A stretch of DNA of 64,000 nucleotides from Saxidomus purpurata. Lineage: Eukaryota; Mollusca; Bivalvia; Venerida; Veneridae. The stretch spans positions 12,580,007 through 12,644,006 of the forward strand of contig JAFMSR010000007.1 of NCBI GenBank assembly GCA_022818135.1, read 5' to 3'. Of the stretch, positions 45,331 to 56,694 are shown one piece after another (position 1 is the first letter of the stretch; each line of letters opens with the position of its first letter). Both the position numbers and the translations under genes were made by a program. Below the pieces are notes generated by a model. That model ran no database searches, had not been told where the DNA came from, and saw nothing but the letters and a program-made list of their open reading frames with translations.

Positions 45331-46102
45331 CTGCATCAACAGCAGTATAGTTATAATTATATGTAATAGAATACACACATGATATGTTATTATCATTATG
45401 ATATTTCCATGGGCTAAAGTAAATAGCTGAATTAGTCCAACAGTAAGGCTGTTGAAATTCCTTATCAACCAGGCATCCACTACAGCACAGGTTGTAAGTC
45501 CTCGGCAGGATAAGGAAATGTTTTTGAAATCATTCTTCCTGGCTTATTTTACCAGGTCTAGAATAAAATATATCTACAGGATATTTGAATTTATGTGATC
45601 AATATAACTTGGTTGCTATCAACAAACCGTTGTTTCATGATTCTGACATCGGTGACAGTTTTACTTCCGGGTCTAATTATATCGAAAAAGTGATCTTATT
45701 CTCTAATAACAAGTGACACATAAATACTTACGTAACTGGAAAGTGATACAGACACATCCAGCGTCAACATCAACAACATAAATGCGTATCTAACCTTTCA
45801 AACCGCTTTATAAAATAAAAGTTTTTAGCACTTTGAGTTTGACCTTCGCGGAAATACACCGTTTATGACGTCATCGGTACTCCGCAGATTAATCAATAAC
45901 TTGTGATATTTGAAACGTAATAGGTTGTACACCACGAAATGAGACTCATTGGTGATTACTGCATGTAAAACAGTGAAATAAAGTAGCGACCTATACTTTT
46001 TGAAAGTTTACAGATCATTTTTTCAGTGGTTAGCTATTTTACGACATTTGCTCACTTCCGATAGTTAGCGCATGTGCAGAACAACATAGCAGACATCCTT
46101 AA

Positions 46103-48608
46103 GTAAACTGTTTTCGAATAAAAACCGCGGATGTATTTCATTTTACAATGATGCGTAAAAGTAAGGGACGATTAACTATACATTTATATATACACCCTAT
46201 AGAAATAGTTCCGATTACTTAACCCGCCGGCCATTTCTTAAACCTTGTGCGGAACGTAAACATATGCTTTGGAGTTTCTGTGACAACAAAATGTCTAACT
46301 CTGATCGTCATTTTAAAGAATGAAATATTTTGAACAGCCAGGAATATTTACACGCATGTTCTCTTTTTACGATTAGATCCATCCATTCAAATATTTTATT
46401 CAATGCGCTGCAAGGGACGTAATTATAACTTTCCTTATTGCTGATATGTTTATTCTGCGGACCTTGCGCGAGCTAGTCTGCGTTCCTACATGTATTAGAA
46501 ATACGCGTGAAAACAAGTGTTAGGATATGTTACATGTAATGTCGATGTTTAAACGATTTGTTATATTCCATAGGTGGTGATCGTCTTAAGTAGAAGGCAA
46601 TTTACCCTATATTTGACTGTAGGCCTCGTTATCTTGAAACGCATCGAAAAAGATAATTTGTTATAATACATATCAATGACTGCAGAAAAACATTTGAGCA
46701 TCGTTACTTCCTGGTCTCAACCATATTCGTTCTATAAATGTAAATTGTGAAATAATAGATACATTTGTGTACGCATTATTACTTTGTCGGTCCGCACAAT
46801 TAATTGATCCTCTTATTGATCGGTGCAATTGCCTGATCGTTACTACTAACTAGCTGCTCGATCAGTGTCTGATTTTAGACAGCAGTAGAACTGTAGGTGA
46901 AAACATTTTGTTGAGTACAGTGAAAATCCCTATTGTCTATGTGTACCGGGAATAGAAACATAGATAATTCGATCCAAAATACGATTTATAACTGTTGTAT
47001 TCTGTTCATATATTATTACCAACTGATACAGCCTTCACTAATGAAGAATACAGACCGAAATAGCCGTCACAACAAAACAAATGACAACTATTTTGAATAC
47101 ACAAACAAATCCAGCGTCTTCAGCGCTTTGATTACAAGTGGAGGTCAAATCCCGTTGAACCCCATTTTTTTGTTTACTTTTGTTTCTTTTACTTTGTACC
47201 TTAGCTTTTAAACTATTTTATTTTCTTCATTTATTCATGAAATGCTGCATTCGTATCAGATTTATAAGGATAATGACTATGTAAAATAAAAATTTAGCTA
47301 AGAAAATTGAGACGGTAAACGCTCATCATTTTCTGCCGATTTATAAACTCAGTGTAAAGACAAAACTCATCAGAATGGAACTGATATCCCATTTACAATA
47401 TTCGCAGTTTGCTTAGATTTTTAACAGATTCATCTTTTTTTATCATTCGGACAGGCTCATTGACTGTTTGAATTTAAACCGGACTCTGTGTTAATGTTCT
47501 GTAGTACTATAGTGTAGTTTGAGAAAAAATATTGAAAATGTTGGTGGATCTTGTTTTAAGATACAGCAACATTATATGGTTTTATTTGGATTCACTATAA
47601 TAGGTTAATTTTAGAAAGTTAGAAGAACCTCATATTTCACCAAATATGTGAATAAGCAGCTTAGATAAAATTTGAGTAATCTTAAAGGTATTTTTAACAT
47701 TTTCCGGTACTCAGTTTGATATATACAAACGTTTCATGAAAAATTAATCAATAGAAATTATAATTATGTACACTAAATCCTTGAAGCTCTCTAAAATATT
47801 AGGGCTTTTTTTCTGCACATAACAAATAGTGCTTTAAAGTTATCCAGTTTTGTATCATATCAAAACCTTTTTAAAAATTTATGTTTAGAATCGATGTAAG
47901 ACAATATAAATGAATTTCAAGAATATTTACCGGGCAGTTTTTGCAATGAAATTATTGCCGATCTTTCTAATTTTCCAGGAAATAAAACAATACACCGCAG
48001 ACATTGTTAATTCAATAAAACGTTACAAAGCAGTGACAAAGTTACTATATATATAGTTTATTAAAGTCTCTTCATTGCACATCAAGTACATTGCATAAAT
48101 AACATAACATAAAATACCATGCACAATGACATTCATAAACGAATTATAAGAGACTGTTAAATTACATTTGTAGTCTCAATAAAAGTCACTTTGATTCATT
48201 TACCCGTATCTGACTAATATAACAATCATGTGTATCACAGTAAAATAATCTTGCTTTTACTATTGTTTACATATGTACACATAAAAGACACAATATCCCT
48301 ATTAATCCTACAGGCTCAAATGTTTTATCCCAGTTACAACAGGTAAGTATGAGAAACAGAAATAATCTCATACTGACAAGTTCAGCCTAAAATGTGACCT
48401 ACAATGAAATATCTTGTGTAGATATATAAACTGGTATACATTGTTTATCACAATTATGTTTCAGGACTAAGAGAATGCGTTCCAGTCTGTTAAAATGTAG
48501 TTAAAACCATTCACAGTTAAAATACTGATTGTGAATATGTAGGCACAGAAATGCTGGTAAAGAAATGTATAAACTGTTCGGAACAAGAGTAATGATAAAA
48601 ACAAAAAA
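46103..48608. other. No recognised gene
   Basis: 2.5 kb of AT-rich sequence; open frame 46933-47211 (+) has no family signature. No repeat shared within the window was recognised. Confidence 0.45.
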
Positions 48609-49160
48609 TTATATGTTTTGCTTTACTAAAAAGCTCATTACGTAGATCATCATATAACGGGCATTCCATAGTAACATGTTTTCACAAAATGGATATAGCC
48701 TTTCATTAATTTCTACTCTTTCGTATCTGCCAGTTTCAATACGTATTGGAGCAACACCTATTCGAAATTTTGCCAAAGCTGATCTATGTGAACATGACAG
48801 AATACTTTTACAATATTGTTCGGTCTTGAAATTTGTTTTAAAAAATGTATATGTACGTAACTTGTTCTTGCCTCTTTTACTTGTGCCAAATTCAGCATTT
48901 TTATTATTCATCCACTTATCAACAAGTAAATTCATACAAGATGCAGATACTTTATCAGTGAAACTCTTCTTTTACATTGGTAGTATTTGTTGACATAACT
49001 CTTCGCAATGAATATCTCTAAATGTTTTGCAGACTCTGAAGCACCAATTTCTACATTTATTACCACTTTGCGAATAGCAATAGTTGAAAATTCTACGATT
49101 CACTCTTGATAGTTCTGTACCAGTAATTTGAGAGTAAAATCGTGTTTGTCAATATCTATC
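48609..49160 (-). pseudogene. LINE ORF2 C-terminal fragment
   Basis: The minus strand reads SRVNRRIFNYCYSQSG, CRNWCFRVCKTFRDI, then after a stop and frame change KNKLRTYTFFKTNF, HRSALAKFRIGVAPIRIETG and RYERVEINERLYPFCENM. The block RSALAKFR.G.APIRIETGRYER..I.ER.CPFC is, from memory, the conserved C-terminal region of bivalve non-LTR retrotransposon polyproteins, ending in a CCHC-like knuckle that is damaged here. It stops where the Tc1 element begins on the other strand. Confidence 0.7.
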
Positions 49161-49237
49161 GGATATAAAACTTTGAAATCTGTACAGTCGTGTTATACCA
49201 TAAAAGAAATAACGTTAAAAAAATTTGAAATTTTGTC

Positions 49238-50234
49238 ATGGGACGCCAGCCTGGTATGAGGTTGAATCAACGTCACATGGCCATAGGCATGTTGACTGGT
49301 TGTATGAAAATTAAAGACGTCCCTTTATATTTTAATGTGAACCAATCCACCATAAGTCGTCTTAAAACAAGATACCAGCAGACAGGAAACATCGTAGATA
49401 GAACACGTTCCGGCAGGCCACGAAAGACGACGGCCAGAGAAGCCCGTTTAACTGTGACGTCATCAAGACGTAATCGGTTTATGTGTAGCAGAATGTCAGC
49501 ATACCATTTTTGCATTACAACATGCACAAGAGTTTCTGATTCTACCGTCCGTAGGAGGCTATGGGCGGCAAGACTTAAAGGACGCCGACCATACGTTGAA
49601 ATTCCGTTGACACAACGTCACCGTGCAGCTCGTGTTAGATGGACACAAACTCATCGTAACTGGAGAAAAATGCAATGGAATCAGGATGAATCTCGGTTTA
49701 ATCTCTCCTTTACCGATGGGCGAATGCGTGTTTGGAGGAGGAAGGGCGAACGGTATGACCCTATAAACGTTATGGAACGTGATCGTTACGGCGGTGGCAA
49801 TGTAATGGTGTGGAGTGGCATTTGTTATCGCGGCAAAACTGCATTTGTTACTGTTGCTGGAAACCTTACATCAGTGAGGTACTGCGATGAAATAATCGAA
49901 CCAGCCGTGCTTCCATTTCTTCGACAAGGACAAGCACTCATTTTTCAACAGGACAACGCACGCCCACACACTGCTAGACACACCCAGAACGTGTTTCGTC
50001 AACACAACGTAAATGTCATGGAGTGGCCCTCCAGATCGCTGGATCTTTCACCTATAGAACATTTATGGGACCATTAGAAATTGTGATAACGACATCACTG
50101 TACGTGATCTAGAACTTGCATTACATGAGGAATTGAACGGAATAGCTCTCCACACAGTCAGGAAGCTGATATCAAGCATGAAAAAACGATGCAATGCTGT
50201 TCTTGCTGTTTTTGGAAGACACACAAGATACTGA
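49238..50234 (+). pseudogene. Tc1-family (DD34E) transposase, frameshifted near the C-terminus
   Basis: The frame from ATG 49238 has an N-terminal paired-like HTH region (FNVNQSTISRLKTRYQQTG), the GRPRKTT linker, a second HTH ending TSSRRNRF, and RVSDSTVRRRL. Catalytic residues are visible: Asp in WNQDESRFNL, Asp in FQQDNARPHTA and Glu in LDLSPIEHLWD, with 34 residues between the last two, hence DD34E. The frame stops at 50077 just after WDH; the C-terminal part continues in another frame from about 50079 as DNDITVRDLELALHEEL and KLISSMKKRCNAV, ending HTRY-stop at 50232-50234. A small deletion there explains the break. Terminal inverted repeats were not found. Confidence 0.9.
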
Positions 50235-50519
50235 CTTTAGTTTTTATCACTAAATTGTTGACCCATATGTTATTCTAAGTAATGGATTACACTAAAAATG
50301 GTAAAATTTACTTTGATTTTATTTTAATTTAGCTACAATAAATTATCTTAGGCACATGTACTCTCATTTTTCATTTTCTCCAAACTAGATCGCGAAACAG
50401 CAGTATCATTTCCGAATTTGCTAAACTTTTGGCTTTAAGTATATATAAGTAACACGCTAATTCAAATAGACACATCTAAATACACGCTTGAAGAATCTTT
50501 CTGTACACATTAAAAGGAC

Positions 50520-51245
50520 ATTCCCTAAGTCTAGCAGATTATGTTCTCTAAACATAGATTATATGTTCAATGAACGTAAAATGAGAATTGAATAGAATTT
50601 CAAAGAAGAAGTTATGGCGAAAACGTGCCTCATTTTACCACAATTAATCAACATAGAGGCTTTCTTTAATATATTGCATCCGCCCATTAATTGTACAATA
50701 ACAACCATACATAAATAAATGAATGGTTTACAGTACTGCAGTTTATCTTAATGACTGGAAATGCATAGCTGAAACCTTGAGATTAAGTTATAATACGTGC
50801 AAATATTCTATTATTCATGTTTTGCATGTTATTTGGTTAGGCGTCAGATATAGGGTATGTCCCTTGACAGGGGCACTCCCTACATCTAGCATATTATATT
50901 TTTGAACCGTAGATTATGTGTTTGATGCACGTGAAATGATAAATAAATACAATTTTAAAGAACCTATGGCGAAAAATGCCTATTTTTACCACAATCACTC
51001 AATCTAGAGGCTTTCTGTAATAAATCGCCTCCTCCCATTAATTGTACAACTACAAAAAAACAAAAATAATATACAACTCTACATAGATTATGAAATAGTT
51101 TCCGGTACTGCAGCTTATTTTAAACCGCTGATTGTATCGATAACGACTTGGAATGCATAGCTGAAACATAATACTTCTAAAGATTATATTATTTATGTTT
51201 TGGATGTTAGTTTGGCATCAACTATAGGGGGTGTACCTTAACATA
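50520..51245 (+). repeat. Two tandem ~350-bp units of repeat E
   Basis: Each unit has CCCTA(A/C)(A/G)TCTAGCA(G/T)ATTAT, ATTATGTG-TTTGATG or ATATG-TTCAATG, TTTACCACAAT, GAGGCTTTCT, CCATTAATTGTACAA and TGGAATGCATAGCTGAAA in the same order, at about 50530 and 50880. A third inverted copy is at 39548-39925 and a fragment (CTACATCTAGAGCTGATTAT) near 51525. Confidence 0.75.
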
Positions 51246-51249
51246 TATG

Positions 51250-51286
<37 letters not shown>

Positions 51287-51299
51287 ATATATATATATA
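51243..51299. repeat. (TA)n microsatellite
   Basis: Nearly uninterrupted TA dinucleotides directly after repeat E. Confidence 0.95.
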
Positions 51300-51844
51300 A
51301 CTAAAGAATAATAACTATGGTTTGCAATAACATATTCTTAGGTGTGAATGATAATAACTTCTTTAATACACAAAGATGCTTCACCAGAAGAGATCAACAC
51401 AATTGTTCACGGAATAAAAATAACTCGAATAAAGAAATGATGACATAATTCTTCATACGTACCCTAAGACAGGTACACATATTAACTGCGTATGGGTATC
51501 TGACTTCTCGACTAGTGCTTTCTACATCTAGAGCTGATTATATATGTTCGGCGCTATTGCTGATGTTCTTTCCTTAACCGGTAGTTTCATGATCTTTTTG
51601 TCATAGGTTACTTTTTCTGTCATTCTGTGTAGCTTAATAAAACAACAATTAATTGACGTTCTTGTGTTGTTTATAAGAAATAAAAACAATTATACTGCCC
51701 TTGAAATATCATAACTAATTCTAGGACCAGTGCATTCATTGACAGCAGATACCGATTCAGGTTTTCAAATTTTCTGTTTAGTGACACATTAGTACACAAT
51801 GGTTTCTTTTTCAAGTTTCCCTAATGTAAACATTAAGCAAACTG
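51300..51844. other. No recognised gene
   Basis: AT-rich; only the short repeat E fragment near 51525. Confidence 0.4.
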
Positions 51845-52478
51845 GAGTCATTTTTGACAAGGGTCGTGATTTGAAACTCTACGTAGATTTCTTCCAGACA
51901 ACGCTACAAGCTACATATCTAAGCTCAAAGCCTTGTGAATTCAGGGAAGAAGATTTTTAAAGTTTCTCCCAATTTGTATACGGTTATGTAACATGAAATG
52001 ATTCCTTGCTGGTAATTTTAACCCATGGGGACATGATTTGAACCAGCATAGTATAAATCTAGTAAACACTGCTACTTTTTAATCATCTTAGCTCTAGGCC
52101 TTGTGTTTTCAAAGAAGAAAAAGTTATTCCTGTATAAGCCTACGTAAAATCAAGAACCTCCCGGGGTTTGGGTAAGTTTTGATCCGAGGTCATTATTTGA
52201 ACAACCTTTGTAGACATCCACTAGACAATGCTACATGCCAAATATCTAAGCTCTAAGCCTTCATATTTTCTAGAAGATTTTTCAACTCCGTTTCCATAGT
52301 AACTAGAGTTTTGCATAGAATGGAATTATTTGAACAGCTTTGATAGAGCTTTATGAGGGGAATTTCCCGCCCAAGTTTCTTTGTTTCTTTAACTCTGGTC
52401 TTCTAGTTTTAGAGGCGACTGCGTTTGAAGAACATATTGAACGGAAGTACAACGGACGCCGGACGGTTAGCGATCTTA
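51845..52478 (-). repeat. Family B repeat copy
   Basis: Contains TACATATCTAAGCTCAAAGC, ATGCCAAATATCTAAGCTCT, TAGAGTTTTGCATAGAATGG and the terminal ACGGACGCCGGACGGTTAGC then GATCTTAACAGCTG. More diverged than the copy at 36688. Confidence 0.7.
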
Positions 52479-52641
52479 ACAGCTGTGCTCATTCTTGTAC
52501 TGTGTGCCAGATAACTTAATCAAGAAAAATAAACGACACTATAACAGTTTGACTAAATATCGTTGCACATGAACAGATTGGTTGTATGAAGTTTTGAGGA
52601 TGATCAACAATAGATCTGCAGAGCGGATGAAAACTAGTAAG

Positions 52642-52733
52642 TTATAGTAATAACAATGATGGAAGTAGCTCCACAGGAAAACCTTGATAACCTGCGAGTC
52701 ACCACGAGTTCTCAATTTCCATCTACTACATAG
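52642..52733 (+). pseudogene. Sulfotransferase exon, frameshifted
   Basis: The plus strand reads MMEVAPQENLDNL in one frame and ESPRVLNFHLLHR in the next, up to a donor GTTATT. Cytosolic sulfotransferases have a (S)PRVxxTHLP segment here, followed directly by LPEN-like sequence. The last codon (AG plus A, Arg) joins in phase to the exon at 53075, so the second frame is the one that continues. The change of frame within the exon implies a 1-2 base indel. The 5' border is uncertain. Confidence 0.5.
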
Positions 52734-53074
52734 GTTATTGTGAATGTTTTATGCAAAAGCTTTGTAATATAATTTATGTATTAAATAATCTTCATTTAAC
52801 TAAACCCGATTTTAGCGAGCTGTCTCCCAAAAACAGCTGTATGGAATTTCTCAAAGCAGGCCTAAATGAAATGCATTGATATTCAGCTTTCAAAGTAACA
52901 ACTACTTATTGCTGCTTGTACAATAAGTCTTCATAGATAAGTTTATTCTTAGCCTAGTGAAGAACTCAACTAAAGCCTAGACTTTCGTCTGCTGTTTAGT
53001 TCAAGCAAAAGTAACATCTTTATATCGTTCTCCATCTGAAAGTATCGATGTTTAAAATTACGCGCTACTTTCAG

Positions 53075-53225
53075 ATTTTTGCCGGAAAATACGAAAACGT
53101 CAAAGATAAAGACAGTTTTGTGCTTTCGAAATCCAAAAGATACTGCGGTGTCGTTTTACAATGATTATCATACAAAAGGAATGGAGGGTTTTGGATATTA
53201 CGGGAAATTCGCTGAATGGCTACCT
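53075..53225 (+). CDS. Cytosolic sulfotransferase (SULT)-like exon with RNPKD motif
   Basis: Acceptor GCTACTTTCAG and donor GTAAAT bound FLPENTKTSKIKTVLCFRNP, then KDTAVSFYNDYHTKGMEG and FGYYGKFAEWLP. RNPKDTAVSFY matches the motif R-N-P-K-D-x-x-V-S-x-Y that binds the 3'-phosphate of PAPS in cytosolic sulfotransferases; FGYYGKFAEWL corresponds to the segment before the substrate loop. These enzymes transfer sulfate from PAPS to hydroxyls or amines of small molecules. The exon itself is intact; its neighbours are frameshifted and the P-loop exon (YPKSGTxW) and the exon after EWL were not found. Confidence 0.75.
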
Positions 53226-53462
53226 GTAAATATATTTACATACACAATTGTTAAAACTGATCAATTTCTCGTTATATTTTTTTTTATTACTATGAAAATA
53301 AGGGTAGACAAATATCGTATTAGAAAACTATGAAATAATATGATTGAAAATTGTATCTTCTGTGTATACGTGCGTGAATTATATTGTTTCAGGGAACCGA
53401 TCCACGGGGATCATTATTCAGGAATTATGTGAAAATGTTGAAATATTTGTTATTAATCTTAA

Positions 53463-53808
53463 AGTTGGTCGCTCTCAGATTTTGGTAAAAAAATAAAGTT
53501 CTTCAAACTGTATGAAAGTAATACATTTGAGAACATATAGTCATATGAAAAGGTTCCAGATTAAATTCTTGTTTAAGAATATCTGAAGATTTGAAATACG
53601 CTACCAAATAACGCTTTTGAAATTCCAATATAAACATTTAGTGTAGCGGAGCCGTAACACCAGCATTTTCAATCGATTTATGCAAATTCCTTCCTACAAT
53701 GTTGATCTGTACTTCTATTGTTGATTGTAGCCTTTAGTTTTATATTTATGTATCTATATGTAATTTTTGAAAATATTTTTTTTTCAATTCAACTGAGAGC
53801 GAGCAGCT
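53463..53808. repeat. MITE family F, copy 1 (346 bp)
   Basis: TTAA at 53459-53462 and 53809-53812 flanks AGTTGGTCGCTCTCAGATTT and AACTGAGAGCGAGCAGCT. The interior (AAAGTTCTTCAAACTGTATG, AGCGGAGCCGTAAC) matches copy 3 at 60105-60283 in reverse. Located in an intron of the sulfotransferase gene. Confidence 0.8.
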
Positions 53809-54215
53809 TTAATGCATACCAGAGCAATACAATTAACTACTTGCATAAAACTGTGAGAGTTCATACATTCCGTTCTAAGACTATGTCCTGCAGATGTTAA
53901 ATATGGTATTGTTGAAACTTCAAAGTTTACGAGGCTCACTTAACAAAGGCACACTTATTAATTGAGATAAACTTGTTATTTAATAGTATAAAACAGTCAT
54001 TGGCTTGGCAGAATAGACGGCCATTGTGTCGACGTCATTTCCGTACTTACGGGGAGTGATCCAGAATTAACTATTACTTACAGTAATTCGCGTAAATGAT
54101 CATTTGAAGTAGTAAAACCGGATCGATTCAGTATATGTTAGGTGTTCTTTTTAGTTTTTGTGTTTGATTCTTTATCTACTACTTTATGATGTTCATTCTG
54201 GCTAAAATGATTTAA

Positions 54216-54301
54216 AGCTGCTCGCTCTCAGATTTTGTTAAGATTTTTGTCAATTATTTAAAACAAATATTTTTTTCAACGGTAACTGAGAGCGAGCAGC
54301 T
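54216..54301. repeat. MITE family F, minimal copy (86 bp)
   Basis: Perfect inverted repeats AGCTGCTCGCTCTCAG/CTGAGAGCGAGCAGCT inside TTAA (extending to TTTAAA on both sides) enclose only about 54 bp. Essentially the two ends of copy 1 brought together. Also in a sulfotransferase intron. Confidence 0.85.
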
Positions 54302-54377
54302 TTAAATTGACTTAGAGTTTTGTTTTAATTAACCACTCATATGAATAATCATATGAATAATCATATATTGTTTATAG

Positions 54378-54471
54378 GTAAGATAGGCGATTGGAAGAAG
54401 TGGTTTACAGTTGCTCAGAAGAGATCTGGAACAGAGAAATGAAAGACTCAGAAATGTTTAAGTTTACCTAA
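54378..54471 (+). pseudogene. Sulfotransferase C-terminal exon, frameshifted
   Basis: After GTTTATAG the frame reads GKIGDWKKWFTVAQ, matching the conserved RKGxxGDWKxxFTVAQ PAPS-binding end of sulfotransferases. One base is missing after VAQ: the natural continuation EEIWNREMKDSEMFKFT with a TAA at 54469-54471 is in another frame. The family end is normally (N)E-x-FD..Y...MxDSxLxFR, so the ORF trace is clear. With the frameshift at 52.7 kb this points to a pseudogene, unless sequencing errors are involved. Confidence 0.65.
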
Positions 54472-54726
54472 TATTATACTGATTAAGGACGAATAAGCTG
54501 GTTTAGTTAAATATATTCAGGCATTGTAATGAAGAATAAACACTTAAGAAGCTTCAACTACTTTCGAGTTTCTTCTGAGCAGATTGACGTGTTTCATAGT
54601 ACATAAAATATAAGAAATAGACATCGGGTCATTTTCCATCGACGAAACTACACTCACACAATAGTACTGTACGGTTAGGATAATTTTACAATGACGCAAC
54701 AGAAGAGTCTACCTTTATCGGGTAAA

Positions 54727-54964
54727 TAAACATGCTCTACCTGTTTACGCAATGCTTGTAAACTTTTGTGTACACATATATCTGTTACGTCACTGTCACA
54801 TTATCCAAGCTAAGTTATAACTTTGGAGTTTTTCTTATCAGTTATGAACAGAAGGTAAACATATTATGGACTATAACTTAGCTTGGATAATGTGACAGTG
54901 ACGTAACAGATATATGTGTACACAAAAGTTTACAAGCATTGCGTAAACAGGTAGAGCATGTTTA
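54727..54964. repeat. Perfect 93-bp inverted repeat hairpin
   Basis: Bases 54727-54819 (TAAACATGCTCTACCTGTTT...) and 54872-54964 are exact reverse complements over 93 bp with a 52-bp loop. Transcribed RNA would fold into a long perfect duplex. No differences between arms means very recent origin, gene conversion or an assembly artefact. Confidence 0.92.
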
Positions 54965-55004
54965 TAGATAAGGGTTATAGGCTTTAAAATGCGTGCCTGT
55001 ACTA

Positions 55005-55092
55005 TAGAATGTCGCGTTGGTGCAGTGGGTATAGCGCTGGGTGTCTACAGTATAGATTTTAAGGACTGGTTCAATCCTCATCGAAGTTTAAT
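55005..55092 (+). repeat. tRNA-like SINE head within the foldback
   Basis: GTCGCGTTGGTGCAGTGGGT (box A-like) and GGACTGGTTCAATCCTCATC (box B-like) at tRNA spacing. Cloverleaf not maintained. Confidence 0.45.
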
Positions 55093-55984
55093 ATTTTATT
55101 CCATTGAATTATTTCAGTATTACTTCAGACAAAATTTTAATTGTGTAGATGTATGCTTAATCTTTTTAGACAAACAATAAACAATAAACGAAAGTAAAAT
55201 GACTAAAACTTTGAAAGATTGTATAACCAAACACGAGCATTTCGTGCTTACTGGCATCTCGTGTAATGGAATATGTACATAGTGAACTAGTATCTGAGTA
55301 ATACCAAAATTACGATGAAAATTCTTCAGCAAGTAATGAAGGAACATAACATGTTCCTTTGAACTGTTGCTGTTTGATGAATTATCAAATAAAGGCAAAA
55401 TTTGATTGTTCAATGTGTTCTAAGTACAGTCAGAAAAACATGAATTTGAACGATTGTAGAAGTAAACATATCAACGAAACAAAAAAAGAGATTAAAAATT
55501 TGAATGTACAAATCCAAATACGAACTCCTGTTCCACACAACCAACATAATCAAGAACCGTAGTCGTTACCGACTGCACTATAGTGACCGCGACTGAATAT
55601 AGGGTACAATATAATATATATTGACATTTATTACGCCTAGTGCTCTCCCTTGTAATAGGATAACGTATTTACCCGATAAAGGTAGACTCTTCTGTTGCGT
55701 CATTGTAAAATTATCCTAACCGTACAGTACATGACACTTTCACCTGGTTATTTACATAAGTGTAAACAGAAGGATACAGTTAGGCAAAAGAAAAGTAGAC
55801 ACATTAGTGCTGATTCATAAACTGTAAGTACTAGCTATCTAGACTTGAATTCAATTCAACCGCCGTTGGCCTTATGCAGGCACCGTTTATACACAGCCCA
55901 CCGCCAGTGACACCGGGGCTCGGATAATCGACCTCGCCACCGGCTTGGGCTTCGGAGCTGATGCATGATGTAAAAATTATCTTA

Positions 55985-56690
55985 AAAAAATACACCCAGT
56001 AGAAAAAATTGAGAATGCAGTTAACATGATTAATTCAAAAAATGTTGATTTTGAGACAAGGATGAAGTGTATGGGTTCTAAAATCTCAGAAGCAAATAAA
56101 ATTGTGAATTTCTTACGAGAGATAATGAAGCTGTTAATACAGAAATAAAGGAGGCGCGAAATGAAAAAAAAATGAGATCTACCTTTAAAACTATACAGTC
56201 GAAGTCTACAGAACTATTTAATCAGAAAAAAGAAGCTTGATGAGCAAACTACACATCTTGAGATGCAGTCTCTGCAAAATAATCTTCTGTTCTACGATAT
56301 ACCAGAGGCGGGTAAAACTGAAAAGTGTGAACATCTTATTAAAACTTTTTGCATCGAGTCATTGAAAATTGATGATGCTAAAACATTTGTATTAGAGAAG
56401 TTACAGTGGTTTGGCAAGCACATCACGGGTAAAACACGACAAATTCTCACTTCGTTCTACTATCGTCACCAGAGGGAACGTGTAAGGTCGGCTTCATTCG
56501 ATCTGGCAGACGACTTGAAGACCGCAGAACGAGGCGTCGGTGTTCAACTTCCAAAATAAGTGCGTAAAGCACGTCATCCACTATATCCGATAAATCAGAG
56601 ATGGAAAACATGTGAAATCTGTGGGGGAAAAACTGTTTCTGGATGATATTGAATATAAGCCGGAGTCAGAGTCAGGTTAGTCGAGTCACG
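55985..56690 (+). pseudogene. L1-like LINE ORF1 remnant
   Basis: A coiled-coil-like stretch (VEKIENAVNMINSKN, KISEANKIVNFLR) with stops precedes an open block from 56263: MQSLQNNLLFYDIPEAGKTE, then FVLEKLQWFGKHITGKTR and RERVRSASFDLADDLKTAE, GVGVQLPK. This is the RRM-plus-C-terminal layout of L1-type ORF1 nucleic-acid-binding proteins. It continues after a frame change as KHVKSVGEKLFLDDIEYKPE to a TAG. Several stops and frameshifts. Confidence 0.7.
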
Positions 56691-56694
56691 AAGA

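Larger units (their letters stand above)
42259..46098 (-). mobile_element. TTAA-flanked DNA transposon 2, 3.84 kb
   Basis: TTAA at 42255-42258 and 46099-46102 flanks ends GGATGTCTGCTACGTTGT and ACAACATAGCAGACATCC (one mismatch in 18). The right end, read on the minus strand, runs CACATGCGC then AAATGTCGTAAAATAGCTA, matching the left end of element 1, so this copy is inverted relative to it. The left end carries two tandem subterminal units like those of element 1. Exon-like blocks lie on the minus strand at 44657-44866, 44365-44496 and 43055-43144, but no transposase or exonuclease motif was recognised. Confidence 0.8.
54664..55730. repeat. Foldback unit with perfect 65-bp outer inverted repeat
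   Basis: Bases 54664-54728 and 55666-55730 are exact reverse complements over 65 bp, starting GTACTGTACGGTTAGGATAA. The left arm runs directly into the inner 93-bp hairpin (54727-54964). The interior to the right holds a tRNA-like segment and non-coding sequence. No clear target duplication: the flanks are CAATA and ATGAC. Confidence 0.9.

Noticed and set aside
45253..45480. Poly-His and poly-Asp frames
   Set aside because: Translations of the (ATC)n microsatellite on both strands.
53394..53458. Possible sulfotransferase exon (GIIIQELCENVEIF) after a TTGTTTCAG
   Set aside because: Too short and weakly similar to the expected helix; a MITE begins at once, so no border can be judged.
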